DNA of 64,000 bases from Luteibacter flocculans. Lineage in GTDB: Bacteria > Pseudomonadota > Gammaproteobacteria > Xanthomonadales > Rhodanobacteraceae. How positions within the stretch are numbered: the stretch's first letter is position 1; every line of letters begins with the position of its first letter. The stretch lies in contig NZ_CP063231.1 of the NCBI RefSeq assembly GCF_023612255.1, forward strand, positions 2,896,001 through 2,960,000, read 5' to 3'. Below are positions 18,829-27,991 of the stretch, in pieces. The position numbers and the translations under genes are program-made. A model generated the notes under the pieces. It had not been told where the DNA came from and did not search any database. It worked only from the letters and a program-made list of their open reading frames with translations.

Positions 18829-18999
18829 GCACCGCTCCGCAAGGCGCTCAACCAGCCGATTAGCCCGAACGGCCAAGGCGACAACGCGCCTCGCCCAGGG
18901 CACAATGCAGGTGCTGTTCCAGGGGATACGGGCTTTCGATCGAACGCTTCCGGATCCACGCCGAGCGCCTTGGCGCGCACGCTAGCCGCAGGAACCGGA

Positions 19000-20724
19000 A
19001 TGAGCTTCTGCAACCGGCAGCACCCGTGGTTTCTTCGCCTTCTTCAGGCGATGGCCGTGTGCTGCCTGTGGGCGGCCGGCGCCGCGGGAGCGACGACGAC
19101 GATCACCACCCACTGGCGCGAGGCCAGGCCGGGCGACGTACCGGCGGAGATTCTGCGGGAGGCCGCGGCCCGCCCCCTGCCCTCCTTCGATCCCGAGAAT
19201 CTGCAGATCCTTCCCAACGCGCCCTCCGGCACCTGGGTCGTCGTCCGCACCCTGCCACCGTGGACCACCGAGGAGCGCGTGCTGAGCGTGCGCCATCCAG
19301 GGCTCGGTGCGGTCTCCCTGTACGACGAGAACCGGTTGATTGCGACGACGTCACTGGATGACTTCGGACCGCCGCTGCACGGACACGGGCGACTCATCTT
19401 CAACATTCCCGCCTCGATTCCGGCATCCCGGCCGCTGCTGCTGAAATTCGAGGCCAGTGCGGCACCGCCGGGCGCGGTGACCATCAAACTGTCGTCATGG
19501 CCGGACTACCTGCGCGACGACGGTAGCTGGATGGTATTCGCCACCGGCTGCTTTGCCGTGATGATGACGATGGCACTGATGGCGCTGTGCTTCACGCTGA
19601 TCCTGCGCGACATGACCTTCGGCTGGTACGCCGCGTATCTGATCTGCTACGCCCTGATCCAGGGGCTACGCTCCGGCTTCGTCTATCACCCTCTGGAGTT
19701 GCAGGGCCTCGCAGGCATGGCGGATGCGCTGGGTGCGGCGGCCACCGCACTCTCCGTATCGTTCGCCGCCTTGTTCATGCTGCGCTTCGCGAAGGTGGAC
19801 GAGTACGTACCGCTGTTGCGGATACCGGTGCTCGGATTTGCCGTGGTGATGCCCGTGCTGATCGTGTTGCGCGCGACCGGCGTCGAACTGCTCGCCGGCA
19901 TGGCGCAACTGCTGCTCCAGCCGCTCGTGCTGCTCGGTGCCTTGCTGTTCGTGATAGCCGCCGCCATCGCCGCATCGCGCGGTTCGCGCTACGCCTGGTT
20001 CTTCCTCGTGGGGTGGACGCCGTTGCTGGTGCTTACCGCGCTTTGCGGCGCGCAACAGCAGGGCATGCTTGCCAGCGCCCCCTGGCTGCCTGACGCCGCG
20101 ATCGCCGCAGGCGCGTTCGAAGCCATCGTGCTTTCCATCGGCCTGTCCGATCGTGCGCTCACGATCCGCCACGACCGTGACCGCGCACGCGAACTCGCGG
20201 ACAGCGATCCACTCACGGGCTTGCTCAACCGCCGCGCCTGGACGGAAGCGGCACAGACGGTGCTCGAACAAGGGCTGGCGCGTCCCGTCGCCGTGCTGTT
20301 CTTCGACCTGGACCACTTCAAGGAACTCAACGACATGCACGGGCACGCTAGCGGCGATCGTGCTCTCGTGGCCGTAGCCGCCGCGCTACGCCACGAGCTG
20401 CGGCCGTCCGACCTGCTTGGGCGCTATGGGGGCGAGGAGTTCGTGGCGCTGCTGCAAGGCGTGGACAAGGAAAACGCCATGCAGATCGCTACCCGCCTGT
20501 GCCGGCGCGTGCACCGCCTCGAGGTGCACATCGGATCGGCGGAAGTGCTGCTCACCGTGTCGATCGGCGTGGCGATGCGCACGCCGTCGGACGGCGTGCA
20601 GTCGCTGGTCGAGCGCGCCGATACGGCGATGTACTCGGCCAAGCTGTCCGGTCGCAACCGGGCAGTGTGCGCGGGGCACGGCCCGGTGCTGGTGAAGCGA
20701 AACGACGCCAAGGCGGCGCAGTAG
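19000..20724 (+). CDS. 7TM sensor diguanylate cyclase (7TMR-DISM + GGDEF)
   Basis: The 574-residue membrane protein has a signal-like N-terminus (AMAVCCLWAAGAAGA), a periplasmic 7TMR-DISM-like beta domain (about residues 30-165), about seven transmembrane helices, and a C-terminal GGDEF domain. The cyclase site is GRYGGEEF. A product-inhibition I-site RPSD lies exactly five residues before it, and DSDPLTGLLNRRAW and LFFDLDHFKELND mark the domain start, so it should make cyclic di-GMP. MSFCNRQ at 19000 is preferred to the earlier in-frame start at 18970 because it sits right at the signal peptide. A REP cluster follows the stop. Confidence 0.85.
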   Translation: MSFCNRQHPWFLRLLQAMAVCCLWAAGAAGATTTITTHWREARPGDVPAEILREAAARPLPSFDPENLQILPNAPSGTWVVVRTLPPWTTEERVLSVRHPGLGAVSLYDENRLIATTSLDDFGPPLHGHGRLIFNIPASIPASRPLLLKFEASAAPPGAVTIKLSSWPDYLRDDGSWMVFATGCFAVMMTMALMALCFTLILRDMTFGWYAAYLICYALIQGLRSGFVYHPLELQGLAGMADALGAAATALSVSFAALFMLRFAKVDEYVPLLRIPVLGFAVVMPVLIVLRATGVELLAGMAQLLLQPLVLLGALLFVIAAAIAASRGSRYAWFFLVGWTPLLVLTALCGAQQQGMLASAPWLPDAAIAAGAFEAIVLSIGLSDRALTIRHDRDRARELADSDPLTGLLNRRAWTEAAQTVLEQGLARPVAVLFFDLDHFKELNDMHGHASGDRALVAVAAALRHELRPSDLLGRYGGEEFVALLQGVDKENAMQIATRLCRRVHRLEVHIGSAEVLLTVSIGVAMRTPSDGVQSLVERADTAMYSAKLSGRNRAVCAGHGPVLVKRNDAKAAQ

Positions 20725-20739
20725 CGACACTGCTTCCTG

Positions 20740-21104
20740 CGGGAGCCGCTAAGGCGGCGAGCCTACGGAGCAAAGGTGGAGCCCCCTCCCTGGTGGCGAA
20801 AAGCCAACGAAGCGATGTAGCAGCGAGGCAAGTTCCCATCGCCAGCAGGCTGGCTCCCACCAGCAAGCTCTAACGCATTAGCGATATTGCGAGAAGCCAC
20901 GCGGCACCGTCTTGTGGGAGCCGCTCTAGCGACGAGAAGCCAAAAACACCGGTGGGAGCCACCCTGGTGGCGATAAGCCAACGAAGCGGTGTAGCAGTGA
21001 GGCAGTTCCCATCGCCAGCAGGCTGGCTCCCACCAGCAAGCTCCAATCACCACCAGGGGGCTCCCACCGGCAAGCTCCCCTCGCCTCCAGGCGGCTCCTA
21101 CAAG
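20740..21104. repeat. REP-type palindrome cluster
   Basis: The 373-bp gap between convergent genes holds at least five imperfect palindromes of the family GTGGGAGCC-N-GGC(T)CCCAC, with the linking text CCAACGAAGCGGTGTAGCAG between opposite copies. The rightmost element runs into the end of the E1 gene and supplies its TAG stop. No open frame here has protein-like composition. Confidence 0.8.
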
Positions 21105-23359
21105 GCCGCCGCAGCAGCCACGATGTCGTCATCGCCCGGCAGGACCAGGAACGCCGCACCGGCCAATGGCGTGAAGGTATCCGCGCCCACCACGCGATGC
21201 AGCGGCAGATGCCCCAGGCCGGCTTCCACGATCGCCGTGATGACGCCCTCGCCCACGCCTGCACTCTTGCGCCCTTCGTCCACCACGAGGATGCGCTTAG
21301 CATTCGCGGCCTGCGCGGCGATGAAGGCATCGTTGAGCGGCACCAGCCAGCGCAGGTCCACCACGCGCACCTTCCAGCCCTGCTGTGCCTCGATGCGGCG
21401 CGCGGCACGCAGGCTCATCGGCACGCCGTTGCCGAAGGTGAAGATCACCAGATCGTCGGCGTCTTCAGCATACACGCGACCCTCGCCAAGCGGCATGGAT
21501 TCACTCGGCGCGGGATAGGCGAACTGCCATTGGCCATCGCCTGCCTCGTATAGATCCTTGGTCATGTACAGCGCGATCGGTTCGAGGAACGCGGTGACGC
21601 GACCGTCGACCTTCGCCAGCGCGGCGAGCGTACGCAGCATGGTCGCCGCATCGTCGCCACGACTCGGGCACCCCACGACAAGACCCGGAATGTCACGCAG
21701 TGCGGCGATGGAATTGTCGTTATGGAAATGCCCGCCGAAACCACGCTGGTAACCCAGCGAGGCGACGCGCATCAGCATCGGATTGCGATACTGGCCATTG
21801 GAGAAGAATTGCAGCGACGCCGCCTCGCCGCGAATTTGATCGCAGGCATTATGGAAGTAGGCGAGGTACTGGATCTCCGGCAGAGGCAGCATGCCCATGT
21901 TGGCGTAGCCCTGCGCGAGGCCGAGAATCATCGTCTCGTCCAGCAAAGTGTTGAACACGCGCGCGTTGCGGAACGCTTTGTGCAACCCCTTCGTCACCGT
22001 GTAAACGCCACCCTTCTGCGCGACGTCCTCGCCGAACAGCAGGCTTTCCGGATACTTCGCCATCAGGTCGTGCAATGCCTGACCGATCTGGATCGCGAGA
22101 TGGCGCGGCGGCTGGTTCTCCGGCAGCTTGTCGGCACCGCCGAAGACGCGTTCGCGCTCGGCGGCATCGGCGGTGCGCTCCGCTTCAGCGAGCACGGCAT
22201 CCGGCGTATACGGCGCCAGCGGCGCCATCACCTCGTCGAGCGCGCCCAGCTTCGGGCGACGATCCGCTTCGTCCGCGGCGTCGAAACAACGCTTGCGGAT
22301 GGCTTCATACAGATCGAGCAGCGACTGGCGATCGTAAAGACCGGAGGCGAGCGCGATGTCGGCGCTGCGCAGCAACGGGTCGGTGGCCTCCAGTGCTACC
22401 AGTTCCTCCACGGAACGCCATTCGATCTCGAAGTCGGTGCCCGCGTGGCCCATGATCCGCGTGGTGCCCAGGTGCAGGAAGGTGGGTCGGCGCGTCGTCC
22501 GGCAATGCGTCACCGCGCGTTCCACCGCACCGTAGCCCGCGGCGAGATCGAGGCCGTCGGCGTAGAAGTAATCGAGGTCGGCGCGATGGCGGAAATTGTT
22601 CGCTACCCAGCCGCTCGGCGTCTTCACCGAGATACCGATGCCGTTGTCCTCGCAGACGAAGAGCACCGGGGCCGGCAGCTTCTGGTACGCCGTCCAGGCG
22701 GCGGTGTTGAACGCGGTTTGCGCCGTGGCGTGGTTCGACGATGCGTCGCCGAACGAGCAGATGGCAATGGCGTCGTCGGGTATCGGCAACGCATGACCGA
22801 TGCGACGGGCCTGTTCGATGGCGACGGCCGTTCCGAGCGCCTTGGGCAGATGCGAGGCGATGGTAGACGTCTGCGGCAGCACCCATAGCGGCTTGCTGCC
22901 CCACACCTTGTGCCGGCCACCGGACGCCGGATCCTCGCTGCTGGCGGCGAACGACAGCGCGGAATCCATCACGGGGTCCATGCCGGGCAGCTTGCGGAAG
23001 CGCTCGGCCATGAACCCGCCACTGCGGTAATGCAGAAACGCCGGGTCGGTGTGGCGAGTGAGCCGCGCCACCATGGCGTTACCCTCGTGACCCGAGGAAC
23101 CGATCGTGTAGAACACCTTGTTCTGCACGCGCAGCACGCGCGCCATCAGGTCGAGGTGGCGACTGATCAACTGCGATTCGAACAGCTCGCGGAAACCACG
23201 CGCGTCCAGTGCGCTGCCGGGCAGCACGGGCTCGTCGTCACGCGGCGCAGCGGCGGCGTGCCCCTGCCACGACTGCACGAACTCCACGAAATTGCGATCG
23301 ACGATCTCGGCGCGATTGAAGCCCTTGTGACGGGCGGCGATGGGTTGCGGGACGGACAT
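21098..23359 (-). CDS. Fused E1 alpha/beta thiamine-diphosphate dehydrogenase (branched-chain 2-oxoacid type)
   Basis: The 753-residue protein joins E1 alpha (about 1-390) and E1 beta (about 400-753) of a 2-oxoacid dehydrogenase. Alpha carries VFYTIGSSGHEGNAMVA, HYRSGGFMAERF and the ThDP motif GDASSNHATAQTAFNTAAW...CEDNGIGISV. Beta carries FGEDVAQKGGVYTVTKGL, FNTLLDETMILGLAQGYA and DLRWLVPLND. It decarboxylates a branched-chain 2-oxoacid and would transfer the acyl group to an E2 lipoyl partner, which is not encoded nearby. The alpha-beta fusion is known in some Proteobacteria and Bacteroidetes. The stop TAG comes from the adjacent REP element. Confidence 0.85.
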   Translation of the reverse strand: MSVPQPIAARHKGFNRAEIVDRNFVEFVQSWQGHAAAAPRDDEPVLPGSALDARGFRELFESQLISRHLDLMARVLRVQNKVFYTIGSSGHEGNAMVARLTRHTDPAFLHYRSGGFMAERFRKLPGMDPVMDSALSFAASSEDPASGGRHKVWGSKPLWVLPQTSTIASHLPKALGTAVAIEQARRIGHALPIPDDAIAICSFGDASSNHATAQTAFNTAAWTAYQKLPAPVLFVCEDNGIGISVKTPSGWVANNFRHRADLDYFYADGLDLAAGYGAVERAVTHCRTTRRPTFLHLGTTRIMGHAGTDFEIEWRSVEELVALEATDPLLRSADIALASGLYDRQSLLDLYEAIRKRCFDAADEADRRPKLGALDEVMAPLAPYTPDAVLAEAERTADAAERERVFGGADKLPENQPPRHLAIQIGQALHDLMAKYPESLLFGEDVAQKGGVYTVTKGLHKAFRNARVFNTLLDETMILGLAQGYANMGMLPLPEIQYLAYFHNACDQIRGEAASLQFFSNGQYRNPMLMRVASLGYQRGFGGHFHNDNSIAALRDIPGLVVGCPSRGDDAATMLRTLAALAKVDGRVTAFLEPIALYMTKDLYEAGDGQWQFAYPAPSESMPLGEGRVYAEDADDLVIFTFGNGVPMSLRAARRIEAQQGWKVRVVDLRWLVPLNDAFIAAQAANAKRILVVDEGRKSAGVGEGVITAIVEAGLGHLPLHRVVGADTFTPLAGAAFLVLPGDDDIVAAAAAL

Positions 23360-23380
23360 GGGAGACTCGGAAGGAGAAAG

Positions 23381-23998
23381 TCAGGCCGCCATCGGCGAGA
23401 AGCCGGGCTGTGCGCGAACGCGCTCCAGCCAGGCGACCACGTGAGGCCAGCGGGAAAGCTCGAAGCCGCCATCGGCGGCGCAATGCGTGTACGCGAACAA
23501 GGCGATGTCGGCGATGCCGAACGCGCCGCCGCTGAACCAGGGCTCCTGCGCGAGATGGCCTTCCATCACGCGCAACGCATGTTCACCGCCTTCGATGAGC
23601 CGCGGAATTTCGGCTTGGCGCGGATGATCTTCGGGCAGCCAGCGGCGGACGAAGCGCGCCACCGCTACATAAGGTTCGTGGCTGTACTGCTCGAAGAACA
23701 TCCATTGCAGCGTGCGTGCGCGTTCCCACGCATCGGCCGGCAGGTACGGTGTGCCTTCGGCGAAGTAACACAGGATCGCGTTGGATTCGGCGAGCCGCCG
23801 CCCGTCGGGAAGCACCAGCAGGGGTACCTTGCCGTTCGGATTCAGGGCGAGAAAGTCGGGCGTGCGCGTAGCGCCGCGCGTGCTGTCGGTCTCGACCCAG
23901 CGATAGGGACGACCCACCATATCCAGCAGCAGTTGCAGCTTGTAGCAGTTGCCGGACGCACGCAGTCCGTACACGGTGGGGAGCGATTCGGGATTCAA
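23381..23998 (-). CDS. Glutathione S-transferase family protein
   Basis: The 205-residue product has an N-terminal thioredoxin-like domain with GLRASGNCYKLQLLLDMVG at the active-site helix, the cis-Pro strand NPNGKVPLLVLPDGRRLAESNAILCYFAEG, and an all-helical C-terminal domain with GGAFGIADIALFAYTH, which matches the GST N-capping box. The substrate is unknown. It lies 21 bp upstream of the E1 gene on the same strand, so cotranscription is likely. Confidence 0.88.
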   Translation of the reverse strand: MNPESLPTVYGLRASGNCYKLQLLLDMVGRPYRWVETDSTRGATRTPDFLALNPNGKVPLLVLPDGRRLAESNAILCYFAEGTPYLPADAWERARTLQWMFFEQYSHEPYVAVARFVRRWLPEDHPRQAEIPRLIEGGEHALRVMEGHLAQEPWFSGGAFGIADIALFAYTHCAADGGFELSRWPHVVAWLERVRAQPGFSPMAA

Positions 23999-24019
23999 GA
24001 CGAATTCTCGCGATGGGAA

Positions 24020-24556
24020 TCAACGACGATGGGCCAGCCACTGCTCTCGCGTCTGGCCCCAGAGATCGACTACGTCACCTTCGAACGGGGCCGGCAAGGT
24101 TCCCGGGCCCAACCGCGTCGAACCGAGTTTCTTTGCTACGCCGATCGAGGCAAGGTTGTCGGGATTGATCGAGTGGATGATCTGGTCCCAACCGAGGTTC
24201 GCGAAGGCCCAGTCCATGGACGCCGCGGCACCTTCGGTAGCGTAGCCCTTGCCCCAGGTTTCGCGCATCAGGCCCCAGCCTATCTCGTGACCCGGCCACC
24301 CTTCCGGCTCCCACGGCCCGAGCCGACCGACCCAGCGTCCGCTGGCGCGCTCGATCACGGAGAACATGCCGAAGCCGCTGATGCTCCAGCACCCGGCCAT
24401 CGTCATGAAGTTGCGCCAGGCCAGCGCGCGCGGCTGCGGACCGCCGAGGAACCGGCTGACCTCCGGATCGGCCATGCATTCGGCCCATGCATCGAAATCT
24501 TCCGCCGCCGTGGGGCGGAGGATCAGCCGGTCGGTCTCGATGCGGAGGCCGTGCAT
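24020..24556 (-). CDS. GNAT family N-acetyltransferase (RimJ/RimL-like)
   Basis: The 178-residue protein begins with the RimJ-like IETDRLILRPTAAEDFDAW and contains WVGRLGPWEPEGWPGHEIGWGL followed by GKGYATEGAAASMDWAF. The latter is the acetyl-CoA-binding Q/RxxGxG/A region (here ETWGKGYATEGA). SINPDNLASIGVAKKLGS is the standard helix 4 motif. The acceptor is unknown. It lies between the GST and glutaryl-CoA dehydrogenase genes on the same strand, with 7 bp to the latter. Confidence 0.88.
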   Translation of the reverse strand: MHGLRIETDRLILRPTAAEDFDAWAECMADPEVSRFLGGPQPRALAWRNFMTMAGCWSISGFGMFSVIERASGRWVGRLGPWEPEGWPGHEIGWGLMRETWGKGYATEGAAASMDWAFANLGWDQIIHSINPDNLASIGVAKKLGSTRLGPGTLPAPFEGDVVDLWGQTREQWLAHRR

Positions 24557-24563
24557 GGCGGCA

Positions 24564-25733
24564 TCAGAACGCGTTGATGCCGGTAAGCTCGCGGCCCACC
24601 ACCAACTGATGCACCGTCTCGGTGCCTTCGTAGGTGATGACCGATTCCAGGTTCAACGCATGGCGGATCGCGGAGTGCTCGGTAGTGATGCCCGCGCCGC
24701 CCAGCAGATCGCGGCACTCGCGGGCCACGTCCAGGGCCATGCGCACGTTGTTCCACTTCGCGAGCGAGACCTGGGTGGGTTGGAGGCGTCCTGCGTCCTT
24801 CAGCCGGCCCAGTTGCAGCGAAAGGAGCTGCGCCGTGGTGATACGGCGCGCCATGTCCGCCAGCTTGACCTGCACCGCCTGGTTCGCGGACAGCGGGCGA
24901 CCGAACAGGATGCGCTGCCCGGTGTAATCGAGTACTTCCTTGAGGCACGCCTGTGCGGCGCCGATGGGGCCCCAGGTGATGCCGTAGCGGGCCTGGTTGA
25001 GGCAGCCCAGCGGGCCCTTCAGGCCCTTGACGTTGGGCAGGCGTGCGCTGTCGGGCACGCGCACGTCGTCGAAGAACAGACCGGACGTGACCGAGGCGCG
25101 CAGGCTCATCTTCTTGTGCACTTCCTGTGCGGCAAAACCCTTCGTGGAGGTCGGCACGATGAAGCCCTGGATGCCTTCGTCGGTCTGTGCCCAGACGATG
25201 GCGATGTGGGCGAGGTTGCCGTTGGTGATCCACATCTTGGCGCCATTGATGACCCAGTCGCCGCCATCCTTGCGCGCCACCGTCTTCATGTTGGCCGGGT
25301 CCGAACCGCCATGCGGCTCGGTCAGGCCGAAGCAGCCGATGACTTCGCCGCGCGCCATGCGCGGCAGGTATTCGCGCTTCTGCTCTTCGGAGCCGTAGGC
25401 GAAGATCGGGTACATGCACAGCGAGCTCTGCACGGAGGCGAAGCTGCGCAGACCGGAGTCGCCGCGTTCGAGTTCCTGGCAGATCAGGCCGTAGCTCACG
25501 CCGTTCATGCCGGCGCAGCCGTATTCCTCGGGCAGCGTGGCGCCCAGCAGGCCGAGGTCGGCGATCTCGGGGACCAGCTCGGCTGGGAAGCGGCCCTGGT
25601 CGAAGGCATCGCCGATGATCGGCAGGACCTTTTCGTCGACGAAGCGGCCAACGGCGTCCTGTACGGCGCGCTCCTCATCGGTGAGCAGCGAACGGACGTC
25701 GTAGAGATCGAGCGGGTCGAGACGTGGGGCCAT
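24564..25733 (-). CDS. gcdH: Glutaryl-CoA dehydrogenase-like acyl-CoA dehydrogenase
   Basis: The 389-residue flavoenzyme fits oxidative decarboxylation of glutaryl-CoA to crotonyl-CoA, the last specific step of lysine/tryptophan degradation. Motifs are LLGATLPEEYGCAGMNGVSYGL, CFGLTEPHGGSDPANMKT for FAD, WITNGNLA, and the catalytic Glu in VITYEGTETVHQLVVGRELTG near the end. The YEGTxxxHxLxxGRxxTG ending and the LFGRPLxxNQ segment are typical of GcdH rather than short-chain dehydrogenases. ATG 25733 is chosen because the upstream extension is not protein-like. Confidence 0.86.
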   Translation of the reverse strand: MAPRLDPLDLYDVRSLLTDEERAVQDAVGRFVDEKVLPIIGDAFDQGRFPAELVPEIADLGLLGATLPEEYGCAGMNGVSYGLICQELERGDSGLRSFASVQSSLCMYPIFAYGSEEQKREYLPRMARGEVIGCFGLTEPHGGSDPANMKTVARKDGGDWVINGAKMWITNGNLAHIAIVWAQTDEGIQGFIVPTSTKGFAAQEVHKKMSLRASVTSGLFFDDVRVPDSARLPNVKGLKGPLGCLNQARYGITWGPIGAAQACLKEVLDYTGQRILFGRPLSANQAVQVKLADMARRITTAQLLSLQLGRLKDAGRLQPTQVSLAKWNNVRMALDVARECRDLLGGAGITTEHSAIRHALNLESVITYEGTETVHQLVVGRELTGINAF

Positions 25734-25905
25734 GCGGGGACTCGTACGTTGGCAGCCGGAAAGCCCACGATTGTAACCACGCCGCCGCGTCCGGTCATGG
25801 CGGGGCGCAGCAATCGTCCGTGCCCGACCATGCGCTCCGGGGACAGGCGACCCGAGACCGGGTGGGGTGACGCAAGCCACGGACGTTCACGCCGGACGCG
25901 CCATA

Positions 25906-26811
25906 ATGGACCGTCCCTCGTCGCCGGATCTCCCCATGTTCAAAGGCGTCATTCTCGGCTTCGCCTGCTACGCGGCTTATGCGTGGAGCGACGCCTTCGT
26001 CAAGTCGCTGGAAGGCACCCTGCCCGCCTACGAAGCCGTGTTCTTCGGCGCCGTGCTGGCCATGGCGGCGTTCCCCTTCCTGAAGAAGCCCGGCGACCGC
26101 TGGAGCGAGATCGTCATCTCGAAAATGCCAGGCCTGTGGCTGCTGCGCGCCATGGCCGGCGCCATCGGCAACGTCACTGCCGTGATGGCCTTCACCGCGT
26201 TGCCGATGGCCGAGGCGTTCTCGCTGATCTTCCTGCTGCCGATCTTCGTTACGATCCTTTCGGTCGTGTTCCTGCGCGAGCACGTCGGCTGGCGTCGTTG
26301 GTCCGCAGTGGTGGTGGGTTTCCTCGGCGTGCTGGTGGTGCTGAGGCCCGGCTTCCGGCACCTCGGCGTGGGCCACGTCGCCGCCATTATCTGCGGCATC
26401 ACCGGCGCGCTGTCGATCATCGCCCTGCGCATGGCTGGTGCCACCGAAAAACGCATCACGCTCTACGGTGCCGGTGTCATCGGGCCCATGATTGCCGGCT
26501 TCATCATGATGCTGCCGCACTTCGTCTGGCCGAACGCGCACCAGTGGTTCCTGGTGCTCGGTTACGGCCTGCTCGCCGCCGCCGGTGCAGTGCTGCTGAT
26601 GCTCGCGACACAGAACGCACCCGCCAACCGCGTCGCTCCCACCCAGTACAGCCAGATGCTGTGGGCGATCCTGTTCGGCTATCTGCTGTTCCACGACCAT
26701 CTGGACTGGCCGATGCTGATCGGCATCGTGATGATCCTCGGCGCGGGTCTTTTCACCTTCGTGCGCGAGGAAAAGAAAACCAACTGGTGGCGTTGGACGA
26801 ATATCGTCTAA
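25906..26811 (+). CDS. EamA/DMT-family membrane transporter
   Basis: The 301-residue protein consists of ten predicted transmembrane helices arranged as two EamA repeats. The first begins FKGVILGFACYAAYAWSDAFVK and contains VMAFTALPMAEAFSLIFLLPIFVT. The second repeat contains ANRVAPTQYSQMLWAILFGYLLFHD, the usual last-pair signature. The substrate is not predictable from sequence. It is divergent from the glutaryl-CoA dehydrogenase. Starts at 25906 and 25936 are both possible; neither has a strong ribosome-binding site. Confidence 0.85.
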   Translation: MDRPSSPDLPMFKGVILGFACYAAYAWSDAFVKSLEGTLPAYEAVFFGAVLAMAAFPFLKKPGDRWSEIVISKMPGLWLLRAMAGAIGNVTAVMAFTALPMAEAFSLIFLLPIFVTILSVVFLREHVGWRRWSAVVVGFLGVLVVLRPGFRHLGVGHVAAIICGITGALSIIALRMAGATEKRITLYGAGVIGPMIAGFIMMLPHFVWPNAHQWFLVLGYGLLAAAGAVLLMLATQNAPANRVAPTQYSQMLWAILFGYLLFHDHLDWPMLIGIVMILGAGLFTFVREEKKTNWWRWTNIV

Positions 26812-26818
26812 GAGGCAT

Positions 26819-26996
26819 TGTGGGAGCCGCTACAGCGGCGAGAAGCCCACGCGAGAAGCAACACAGCGCCGTCTTGTGGGAGCCGCTATAGCGGCGAGAA
26901 GCCAACGCAGCGGTGATGCGGTGAGGCAGATTCCCCTCGCCGCCATGGCGGCTCCCACAGGCAGGCTTCCCTCGCCGCCGTGGCGGCTCCTACAGG
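26819..26996. repeat. REP-type palindrome cluster
   Basis: Four elements are visible: GTGGGAGCCGCTACAGCGGC, GTGGGAGCCGCTATAGCGGC, and two inverted copies, CGCCATGGCGGCTCCCAC and CGCCGTGGCGGCTCCTAC. They lie between two convergent genes. The last one overlaps the 3' end of the nucleotidase and provides its stop codon. Confidence 0.82.
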
Positions 26997-27970
26997 TTCG
27001 ACACGCCGTGCGGTACGTGCCCGGTCGCCACATGGCGACGCGCGGACTCCACGTTCGCCGGAGAATCGTCGAAGAAGATGTCCGCGCCGAAGGCATCCAG
27101 GAACGGCCCCTTGTCGCGCCCGCCGAGGAACAGTGCCTCGTCGATGCGCACACCCCAGCGACGCAGCGTAAGAATCACACGCTTGTGCGCCGGTGCCGAG
27201 CGCGCCGTGACCAGCGCCGTGCGAATGGGCGAGGTTTCCGCGGGAAAAGCCGCCTGGAGACGATGCAACGCCGCAAGAAAACCCCGGAACGGGCCGCCCG
27301 ACAGGGGCTCTGCCCAGCGCTCCGACTCATTGCGATGGAAAGCATCGAGACCCTCTTCTCGCGACACGCGCTCGCCTTCGTCGCCGAAGATGACGGCGTC
27401 GCCGTCGAAGGCGATACGGAGCTGTTCGCTGGACCGTTGGGGCGCGGTCGATGGCAGGATGGTGGCCGCCGCCACACCCGCGCGCAACGCGCGGCCAACG
27501 TCCTCGGCGTTGGCCGAAAGGAACAGATCGGCCTTGAACGGCCCGATGTAATCCGACGTCGGCGCGCCGCTGGTGAATGCGGCTCGCGAAATGCCCAACC
27601 CGTAGTGCTGGATGGCATTGAAGATGCGCAGCCCGGTGTCGCCGGAATTGCGCGAAAGCAGGATCACCTCCACGGCCGGCAGGTCACCCGACAACGCGTT
27701 CAAGCCCAACAGCTTCTGCACCAGCGGAAAGGCCACGCCGGGCTGCAGCAAATCGTCTTCGTGTTCGATCTGATAGGCGCGGTAGGCATCGAGGCCGTCG
27801 CGCTCGAACAGCTCGTGGCTGTCGCCCATGTCGAACAGCGCCCGCGACGAGATGGCGACCACCAGGCGGTTGTCGCGTACCGACGCATCGGCGTGGGCAT
27901 TGGGCGGATTGTCTTCGGGCGAGTTCATGCGCGGGCGTTCCATCGAGACGAGCCGGTACTCATCGTACAC
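26990..27970 (-). CDS. Cytosolic 5'-nucleotidase (NT5C1/pfam06189-like)
   Basis: The 326-residue protein resembles the cytosolic 5'-nucleotidase family that dephosphorylates nucleoside monophosphates. Recognisable blocks are LVVAISSRALFDMGDSHELFERDGLDAYRAYQ, EVILLSRNSGDTGLRIFNAIQHYGL, RIAFDGDAVIFGDEGERVS (HAD-type DxD-like site) and GADIFFDDSPANVESAR. The GTG start at 27970 is 21 bp from the NAD kinase stop; internal Met codons at 27943 and 27928 are alternatives. Following nadK directly suggests a shared transcript and a common theme of nucleotide balance. Confidence 0.82.
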   Translation of the reverse strand: MYDEYRLVSMERPRMNSPEDNPPNAHADASVRDNRLVVAISSRALFDMGDSHELFERDGLDAYRAYQIEHEDDLLQPGVAFPLVQKLLGLNALSGDLPAVEVILLSRNSGDTGLRIFNAIQHYGLGISRAAFTSGAPTSDYIGPFKADLFLSANAEDVGRALRAGVAAATILPSTAPQRSSEQLRIAFDGDAVIFGDEGERVSREEGLDAFHRNESERWAEPLSGGPFRGFLAALHRLQAAFPAETSPIRTALVTARSAPAHKRVILTLRRWGVRIDEALFLGGRDKGPFLDAFGADIFFDDSPANVESARRHVATGHVPHGVSNL

Positions 27971-27991
27971 CGGCCACCCGTCACCGATCCG

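Noticed and set aside
16576-18903. 775-residue open frame antisense to ppk1
   Set aside because: It is a shadow of the high-GC third codon positions of ppk1. It shows His/Arg/Gln-rich composition with no recognisable domain, and ppk1 on the other strand is certain.
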